Origin: Rhizomys pruinosus
Lineage: Eukaryota > Chordata > Mammalia > Rodentia > Spalacidae
NCBI GenBank assembly: GCA_009823505.1
Contig: VZQC01010550.1
Span: 2,416,553-2,480,552 of the forward strand
Length of the DNA stretch: 64,000 nucleotides
Direction of reading: 5' to 3'
Shown here piece after piece: positions 56,432 to 64,000 of this stretch. The position numbers and the translations under genes are program-made. Positions within the stretch are counted from its first letter, which is position 1. Each line of letters opens with the position of its first letter. The notes below the pieces were generated by a model, which worked only from the letters and a program-made list of their open reading frames with translations, did no database searches and had not been told where the DNA came from.

Positions 56432-56683
56432 TTTTTTTTTTTTTTGAGACATGGTCTCCCAGTAGCCCCAGCTGGTCTGGGGCTAGCCCTGTAGACCAGG
56501 CTGGCTTGGAACTCACAGAAATCCACCTGCCTCTGCCTCCCGAGTACTGGGATTAAATGTGTACACCACCACACCCAGCTCAAAGACAGTTTTTAGCTGC
56601 CATGTGGGTACTGGGAATCGAACCCAGGTCTTCTGCAAGAACAGTCGGTGCTCTTAACCACTGAGCCGTCTCTCCAGCCCCTG
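56432..56683 (-). repeat. Fused B2-head/B1 SINE, antisense
   Basis: B1 ending caccacacccagc joined to B2 head at tcaaagacagtttttagctg. Confidence 0.86.
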
Positions 56684-56810
56684 TTTCATATAATTAAAAA
56701 TGAATCCCAACATCTCTACTGGACAGAGTTTGGGACATTGAAAATATACTACTCAGTGGCCATTTGAGTACCTTGTGTGGATGGTGCTTTTATTAAAATT
56801 TGTAAAAGAA

Positions 56811-57840
56811 GGGGCTGGAGAGATGGCCTAGTGGTTAAGAGGGCCGACCACTCTTGCATAGGACCCGGGTTTGATCCCCAGCACCCACATGGCAGCTCAG
56901 AACCATCTTTAACTCCAGTTCCAGGGGAATCCGACACCCTCTTCTGACCTCCACGGCATTGCAGGACATGGGTGCACAAACCTACATGCAGACAGTACAT
57001 TCATACACATACAAAAATAAATAAAATTAAAAATAAAGTTGTAAAAGAAAAGAAGACAACTCAGCATGGTGGCAAATGCCTTTAATCCCAGCACTTGGGA
57101 GGGAGAGCCAGGTGGACCTCTGTGAATTTAAGGCCAGCCTGGTCTACATATAAGTTCCAGGGCAGCTGGGGCTGTAGGGAGACCCTATCTCAAAAAGAAA
57201 AAAAAACAAAACAGCAAAGGTAATTCATATCATTGAGCTAAAGATGATATTTCTGCCTTATTTAATATATATAAATAAAATAGATAGCAAGGAAATAATG
57301 ATGTCAAATACTCCTTAGAGGTATGATTACCAAAAAGGACAAAGAGACAAGTTACAAATATTTTATCAATATCCTCTATTTTAGCATCTTTATTTTTTTC
57401 CTGTAGTAAAAAATCTCCTGTAATAAAAAAGTTCTCAGCGATGTCAGAGGTGATGGCAGATTATTAACTAGTGTGTTGTCCTACACCTGTAGGTCCAGCA
57501 CTTGGCACATTGAGTCAAGAAGATAAAAGAGTTCAAGGCCACCCTATACTATGTACTGTAACCCAGTCTTTAAAAAAAAATCTTGCTGGGTCTGGTGACG
57601 CATGCCTTTAATCCTAGCACTTGGGAGGCAGAGGCAGGCAGATCTTTCTGAGTTGAAGGCCAGCCTGGTCTACATATTGAGTTCTAGGATAGCTGGAGCT
57701 ACAAGGAGACCCTATCTCAAAAAAAAAATAAAATAAAATAAAAAATTTAAAAATCTTTAAAATTTTGGGCTGGAGGGATAGCACAGCCGTTAAAGGCTGA
57801 GGCTGAGAACCGCCAAAAAAAAAAAATAATAAAAAATAAA
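56811..57840 (+). repeat. Sense SINE series: B2, B1, old B1, B1, B2-head fragment
   Basis: B2 56811-57040, B1 57056-57215, old B1-like 57470-57570, B1 57580-57760, and a shortened B2 head with A-rich tail 57764-57840. Confidence 0.82.
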
Positions 57841-58002
57841 AAAATCTTTAAAATTTTAAGGTTTTTGTTTTGTTTTGTTTTTTTTATTTATACATTCTCT
57901 CTCACCAAAGACATGCTAATTACTGTGTTTACAGGTCATTTGGGATAGCCTTCTTGTGATTCTGCTACCAGCTATGTAAAAAGTCAGTCTTAGATTCACT
58001 TT

Positions 58003-58372
58003 TTTTTTTTTTTGGTCTTTTTTCGAGACAGGGTCTCCCTGTAGCCCCAGCTGTCCGGGAACTTGCTCTGTAGACCAGGCTGGCCTTGAACTCACAAAGA
58101 TCCACCTGCCTCTGCCTCCTTAAAGGTGTGCGCCACCATGCCCGGCCTCTTTATTTTTATTTTTTATTTTTTTTATCTGTACGAACGTACTGTCTGCATA
58201 TAAGTCTGTGTACCCTTGTTGTGCAATACCTCAGGTCAGAAGAGGTCGTCGGATTCCCCTGAGACTGGAGTCAAAGGACGGTTCTTAGCTGCTGTGTGGG
58301 TGCTGGGGATCGAACCTGGGTCCTCTGCAAGAGCAGTCAGTACTCTTCACGTTGGCCATCTCTCCAGCCCCC
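58003..58372 (-). repeat. B1 and B2, antisense, just upstream of BD5 exon
   Basis: B1 58003-58147, B2 58150-58372. Only about 40 bp separate the B2 from the exon at 58411, so branch point and polypyrimidine tract must lie in that short gap or in the SINE. Confidence 0.9.
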
Positions 58373-58410
58373 ATCACTTTATCTATTTAACATTACATCT
58401 CTTTCTTCAG

Positions 58411-59053
58411 GTAGGAAGAGTGGCGTTTCTCCTAAGAAATCAAAGTACATGACTCCAATGCAGCAGAAACTAAATGAAGTGTATGAAGCGGTAAAGAACT
58501 ACACTGATAAGAGGGGTCGCCGCCTCAGTGCTATATTTCTAAGACTTCCATCTAGGTCAGAGCTCCCGGATTACTATATGACCATTAAAAAGCCCATGGA
58601 CATGGAAAAAATTCGAAGTCACATGATGGCAAATAAGTACCAAGATATAGACTCTATGGTTGAGGACTTCGTCATGATGTTTAACAATGCCTGTACATAC
58701 AATGAGCCAGAATCTTTGATTTACAAAGATGCCCTCGTCCTACATAAAGTCCTGCTTGAGACTCGGAGAGACCTAGAGGGAGATGAGGATTCTCATGTCC
58801 CAAATGTGACCTTGCTGATTCAAGAGCTTATCCATAATCTTTTTGTGTCAGTCATGAGTCACCAAGATGATGAGGGGAGATGCTACAGTGATTCCTTAGC
58901 AGAAATTCCTGCTGTGGATCCCAACTTTCCCAACAAACCGCCCCTTACCTTTGACATTATTAGGAAGAATGTTGAAAACAATCGCTACCGGCGGCTTGAT
59001 TTATTTCAAGAACATATGTTTGAAGTTCTGGAAAGGGCAAGAAGGATGAATCG
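58411..59053 (+). CDS. PBRM1: PBRM1 large exon: bromodomain 5 and most of bromodomain 6
   Basis: 643 nt: two bases, 213 codons, two bases. Acceptor atctctttcttcag, donor gtatgttt. Human residues ~643-856. BD5 runs from about SKYMTPMQQKLNEVYEAVKN, with ZA loop ELPDYYMTIKKPMDMEKI and pocket NACTYNEPES (N739). Human and mouse have L where this has M (698). The second half, from HVPNVTLLIQELIHNLFVSV, is BD6. BD6 lacks a PDYY motif (it reads PPLTFDIIRKNVENNRY), as in other mammals. The exon ends ARRMN plus CG of a split Arg; that asparagine (855) aligns with the pocket position. The next exon is beyond the window, or inside the degraded L1 region where I do not see it. Confidence 0.98.
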
Positions 59054-59321
59054 GTATGTTTTCAAAGCCATTTCTTTATAAGAACATTTAATGTTTAATG
59101 CAAAACTAAGGATATTTCAGCTTAGGTACATGGTTGTTGCATGCTATCTTGAATTCCAGCCAAAACACATTTACAGTTTTGAGGAGCAAATCTAAAGAGC
59201 AGGTACATTCTTGAAGTAGAGTGGGTACTACTGAGTTCTCATGATTAGGGCAAATGAGGGGAAGACAAAATTGAAGATCTTGTATAAAGCATAAACCTAA
59301 AATACAGCCTTTTACAGAATG

Positions 59322-59735
59322 TTTTTTAAATTTTTATTTTATGTGTATCAGTGTTATATCTACATGTATATAAATATACCCATGTTGTACAGTGCCCATG
59401 GAGGATGGAAGAAGGTGTTGGATTCCCTGGAACTGCCATTACAGATGGTTGTTAGCTGCCATGTGGGTGCTGGGAATCAAACCCAGGTCCTCTGTAAGAG
59501 CAGCCAGTGTTCTTAACTGCTGAGCCATCTCTCCAGCCCCAGAACATGTTTCTTAAGAATAGATAAATGAGCCCGGTGTGGTGGCACAACCTTTAATCCC
59601 AGGACTCGGGAGGCAGGGGCAGGCGGATCTCTGTGTGTTCAAGGCCAGCCTGGTCTATATAGCGAGCTCTAGGCCAGCTAAGACTAAAGAGCAACCCTGT
59701 CTCAAAAAGACCAAAAAAATATAAATAATAAATTT
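59322..59735. repeat. Antisense B2 and sense B1
   Basis: B2 (-) 59322-59542 and B1 (+) 59568-59735. Confidence 0.88.
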
Positions 59736-59994
59736 TTAAAAAGACAAATGATTATATTTCAAATAGAAATTGAAAACAGGATTTTTTTTTTTTTTGCAAC
59801 TTGGACTTCAGTCCAAGAATGTATTAAATGAATTAAATAGCTTTAAATTATTTTTTGAGATTTAGATTTATTTAAATTCAATCACTACTTCAAGTATTTA
59901 AAAGGGCTTCTGGGTTTTAATCTTATTTCTCAGTTTAAGAGCCTAGCATAGGACTGTAAATGTCCTAGAAGTATAAACAAATTTAAATATACTA

Positions 59995-60372
59995 AAGTGG
60001 GGCACGGGCTGAAGAGCCCCCTCCCAACTGAGATTATGAAGAAGCATCTGAAGGAGGCAAGCAAAGCAAGCCTTCAACACAGTGAAGAGGCATTTAGGAC
60101 TCACATTGGAATACAGGCAAGGAGAAGCCCATATGCCAGGATCACGAAGAAGAGACTACACTGGAAAGGGGCAGGACAATCCAGTGCCAAGCTTTACCTA
60201 CACCTATGGAAGACCCTGCAGTGGGACCTCTGGGGATCCCCAGGAACACAGCACATCAGAAAACACAATTGGGAAAAAGTAAGAAAAAAAAAAAAAAAAA
60301 AAAAAAACCTACAAGACATAAATACAACATTAAGAACTAGAAAAGGAGAATGAAGGAAACTCGAAGAGGACT

Positions 60373-60422
<50 letters not shown>

Positions 60423-63400
60423 AAGCTCCGGAAGGAAGTAAAACACTGAAAAGATCCCATGCTTGACAGAAAAAAGAAACCAACCGCGAACAAAAGAGCT
60501 ACAAAAAAAGATATCTAGAAGCTCCAAACAAGAAATAGAAACACTAAAGAAATAGAAAGAGTAAAGAAAAAGGAAATCAAACACTCATCCAGTTCAAGAG
60601 GAAAGGAATTGAAAAAGCCTCAGAAGCAGAAGAGGAAGCAGAAAAAAGAATACAGACCTGGGAAGATAACACAGAACAACTAAAAACCTAAGAAGTATTA
60701 TGAAAAATGTTAAAAATACACAAAAATGGACAACAGAGACGTGGGACACTGAAAAAGATCAAGCACTTCCGTCATCAGGAAGAAGGAAGGAGAAGATCCA
60801 AGAGAATGGTAATGATCAGTCTTCAACAGAATAGTAAATGAAAAAAAAATCTTCCGCAAACTCATAAGGACAAACCAATTACCAATACAAAAGCACATAA
60901 TCAAACAGACAGATCAGACAAAGAATTCTCCCACGCCAATATCATAGTTAATTTAGACACCAAAATAAAGACATAACTCTGAGCACAAGAGACAAAACAA
61001 CAAGATGACCATAAGGGGAAATATAGAATTACAATGGACTTCTCAATGTCAAACTATGTAAAAGCAAGAATACTGGAGCAAAGCATTCCCAGTGTTAGGG
61101 ACTAGATGCCACCCATTACTTACGCAGCAAAATGTCTATGAGTTTAAGGATGAGAGAAATTCTTCCATGAAGTAAACAACTGAAAAATAATGTCTCGAAA
61201 ACCAACCTTCTTAGAAATATTGAAGCAATTAAAAGAACAGAAGAAAGGACAACCAGTCCCCAGGAACCTAGAAAGAGAAATCAATAAAGCATAACTGCAG
61301 AGTAGACAACTAAATCAAAACCGCAAGATGGATATAAGGCAAAAAGGAAGCACACAAACCTATAGTCCATAACTTAAATATTAATGGACTAAATTCCAAT
61401 CAAAAGACATAGACTGGGAGACCTGTGATTAGGAAACAGAATCCATCATATGCTGCACAAGAACAGTCGTACCTTCAAGGACAGGCACCACCAATTAAAG
61501 TGAAGGATAGAAAAAAATATTCAGCAAATGGCTCCTAAATGAAAGCAGGGTGTTGCAATATTATTAACTACAGATAATAGCATTTAAATTAAAAAGAAAT
61601 CAGTAAGAGTACAAGAAGACCATTCATTCTATCAAAGGAAACAATCCACCAAGAATATTACATCCAATTATTGAATATTAGTGCCCAAAATTCGGGTGCA
61701 CAAACGTTATAGAAGACCAATTTCCAGGACAACAAGTCACGAAGACTACCCAGTACATCATAGTGAGAGATTTCAATACCACACTGAGCTCCTTTAAGAT
61801 AGGTCAACAAACAAAAATGAACAGACTCTGAATAACGATAGGATACACCAAAGATGACCTTATAGACCTCACGAACTTCACTCCTAATCCAGAGATACAC
61901 TTTCTACTCAGCACCCCACGGAACATTCTCCAAAAAAATCGACTATCCTGGGACACAGAAAACCTCTACAAATACAAAAATGAAAAATTGTCATGATTTC
62001 AGACCAATGCAATGCAGACTCAACTCAGCACCAAGATAACCCCTCCCAATGAGCACTGGAGACTAAACAATACACTCTTGAATAATGAATGGGTTCAAGA
62101 AGATATAAAGAAGAGAAATAAAAACATTCTGGATGAAGACAATGAGCAATACAAACACAACAAACCTATGCTAGACCTTAAAAAATTCCTAAGAGGAGGT
62201 TTTAGCCGCCTGGGTGCTACATTAGATAAATAAGAAAGCACAAGTGATGATTGAACACTACAGCTAAACACTGAGAGGCAACAAACAGATGAACCCTAAA
62301 ACGCAACAGAAGAAGAAAAACAAAATCAGAGCAGAACATAGAATAAAACAAAGAAAACAGTAGCAAAAAATCAATGCAAACAAATAGGTTTGTTCTTTGA
62401 AAGAATAAAAAGATAGACTCTGCGCCCAGTTAACCAAAAGAAAGAGGAACAACTCCAAATAGTAAACATCGTGCATGAAAAGGAAATCACAACGGAGCAA
62501 GGTAAAAGATAAGAAATACTTATTGGGAAATTGACAAGAACCTATATTCTAAACAGTTTGAAACCTAAAGAAAATGGATAGAATATCTGACAAATCCTGG
62601 AATCACCAAAGCATCGGCACAAGAAGAGACCAGCAGCTTAAACAGGCCATAAATAGAGAATAGAGAGGATGTAAGTAAGAACCTCCCAACAAAAAAACCC
62701 AGCCAGCGGTTTCACGGCAGGATTCTATAAAACATTTCAAAAACGACCTACAACCATTATACTGAAACTGGTTTGAAGTATACCATCAGAGGGAACTCTC
62801 CCAAATTCCTTCTATGAAGCCAACTATCCTCTATTACCAAAACCAGCAAATATCCAACATAAAAAGGAGCACTAACTACTCCATCTCCCTGATGAACACA
62901 ATGCAAAATTCTAAACAAGATACTGTCAAATTGCAACGACCACTTAAGAAGTATCACATCATGACCACGTTGGATTCATACCAGAGATGCAGGATGGTTC
63001 ACACATTATGAAACAATCAATAGAACATCATCAAACCTATAACGAGAATCAAGACAAAAACCACAACAAAACAACACTAATTGATTGAAAAAGCCTTTGA
63101 CAAAATGCCAGCATCCCTTCAGCTTAAAGTCCTAGAATGAATTGATTACGGAGATACGATCTCTCAAATGTAAGAATCAAACCATACTACTAGGCAAACC
63201 CACAGCCAAATATCATCCCTAAATGGGGAAATGACAGAAACATTCCCATTTAAAGCAGGAAGCTCGGCAAGGCTGCCCCACTTCCCACTTTCAACATAGT
63301 GCTTGAAAACTTGCCAGAGCAAAAGTCAAAGAAAAGGATATGGGAAAGGAGTACGAATTGAGAAAAGAGGAAGTCAAGCTATCCTATTTGTGATGATATG

Positions 63401-64000
63401 TTTTTACTTAACGGATGTAAAAAAACTCCACCAGAAACTCCTAGAAATGATAAGAACACTTCAGCAAAGTGGCAGGATACAAAATTAACCTTAAAAAAAA
63501 AATGGCCTGACGAAACATTCCCTTTAAAGGTACGGAACTCGGCAAGCGTGCCCCCTATCACCACTCTTCTTCAATATTGTGCTTGAAACACTTGTAGGGA
63601 GAGCATAAGGCAAGAAAAGGATTTAAAGGAGTACTAATTGAAAAGAGGAAATCAAACTATTCCCGTATTGCTGATGATATGATTGTTTTCTTAAGGGATG
63701 CAAAAACTCCCAGTAAAACGCTAGAAACGATTAACAGCTCAGTCAAAGTGTCAGGATACAAAATTAACCTTAAAAATCAATGGCCTTTCTTTACACCAAG
63801 AACAAGCAGCTGGAGAAAAAGATATCAGGAGACCTTCCCATCACAATAGACCTCAAAAACAAGATAATATCCTAGAACAACCTATAACCAAAGACCCACA
63901 GACCTCTACAACAAAAGATTTAAACCTTAAAGGAAAATTGAAGAAGCCTGCAAAGATGGAAAAACTCCCATGAATTGATTAGGGAAAAAAAAAATAACAG
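59995..64000 (+). mobile_element. Degenerate L1, sense, running off the window
   Basis: From about 59995 the sequence follows a rodent L1: 5' region, A-run and GA run (60275-60416), ORF1-like part (about 60400-61200), then ORF2 to the window end. The stretch from 62770 aligns by eye with the L1 at 24765 (ccaaattccttct, gaccaagttggattcatacc). Dozens of one-base losses break every frame. The segment around the reverse-transcriptase active site is present twice (63232-63507 and 63508-63786). No intact protein can be made. The many indels look more like unpolished sequence than age. Confidence 0.82.

Larger units (their letters stand above)
3690..59053 (+). other. PBRM1: PBRM1 gene, internal part (BD1 end to BD6)
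   Basis: Gene-level entry. Twelve constitutive exons in this span join in a single frame and translate to the middle of polybromo-1 (BAF180), the PBAF-specific SWI/SNF subunit that reads acetylated histones in the nucleus through six bromodomains. Residue numbers here follow the 1689-residue human form as I remember it. They place the conserved acetyl-lysine-binding asparagines at 263 (BD2), 463 (BD3), 601 (BD4) and 739 (BD5), which agrees with published numbering. The first exons (start codon, most of BD1) lie upstream of the window. The BAH domains, HMG box and stop codon lie downstream. Introns are large and SINE-rich. No second gene is seen on either strand. Confidence 0.97.

Noticed and set aside
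58296..59081. Upstream start at 58296 for the 261-codon ORF
   Set aside because: The first part translates an antisense B2. The coding exon starts at the acceptor at 58410/58411.
60370..60416. GA run as a promoter element
   Set aside because: It lies inside a degenerate L1 and is a simple repeat; no promoter evidence.

Overview
This is mammalian, specifically rodent, genomic DNA. B1 (7SL-derived), B2 (tRNA-derived), ID and B4-type SINEs and rodent L1 copies make up well over half of the window. The SINE consensus differs from the house-mouse forms I know (B1 tail reads gggagaccctgtctc; young B2 copies carry a 17-bp internal duplication). That points to a non-murine myomorph such as a dipodoid or other muroid-related lineage, but I cannot name the species.

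The only gene I can support is PBRM1 (polybromo-1, BAF180), the multi-bromodomain subunit of the PBAF (SWI/SNF) chromatin remodeller, on the + strand. The window holds its middle part: 12 constitutive coding exons between 3690 and 59053, plus two cassette-type exons (28851-28903 and 43057-43101). Every exon has a 3' splice site AG and all but one a GT donor. The phases agree from exon to exon and give one open frame of about 695 codons, matching residues ~129-856 of human PBRM1. Start codon, first exons, and the 3' exons (BAH domains, HMG box, stop) lie outside. The exons code for the end of bromodomain 1, bromodomains 2, 3, 4 and 5 complete, and most of bromodomain 6.

Layout: 1-3689 intron with densely packed SINEs; 3690-7398 first two exons around mostly unique intron; 7399-17262 a 9.9-kb intron with an antisense L1 fragment, old L1 pieces, an Lx-like block and a 35-bp minisatellite; 17263-21033 two exons (BD2); 21034-28149 an intron with a long microsatellite block, error-rich sequence and a 2.7-kb L1 fragment; 28150-39514 BD2 end, linker and BD3 exons; 39515-49597 intron holding the 45-nt cassette exon; 49598-55683 BD4 exons; 58411-59053 the 643-nt BD5/BD6 exon; 59995-64000 a degenerate L1 running off the window.

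I found no second protein-coding gene, RNA gene, CRISPR array or operon-like system. The most interesting non-genic observations are a recurrent fused SINE (B2 head joined to B1 at one fixed junction, six copies), a free-standing A-tailed B2-head element ending at nearly the same point, an inverted B2 duplication whose two arms share a private 4-bp insertion, an antisense processed retrocopy with perfect target-site duplications, and several islands of indel-rich sequence near ambiguous bases that look like assembly noise.
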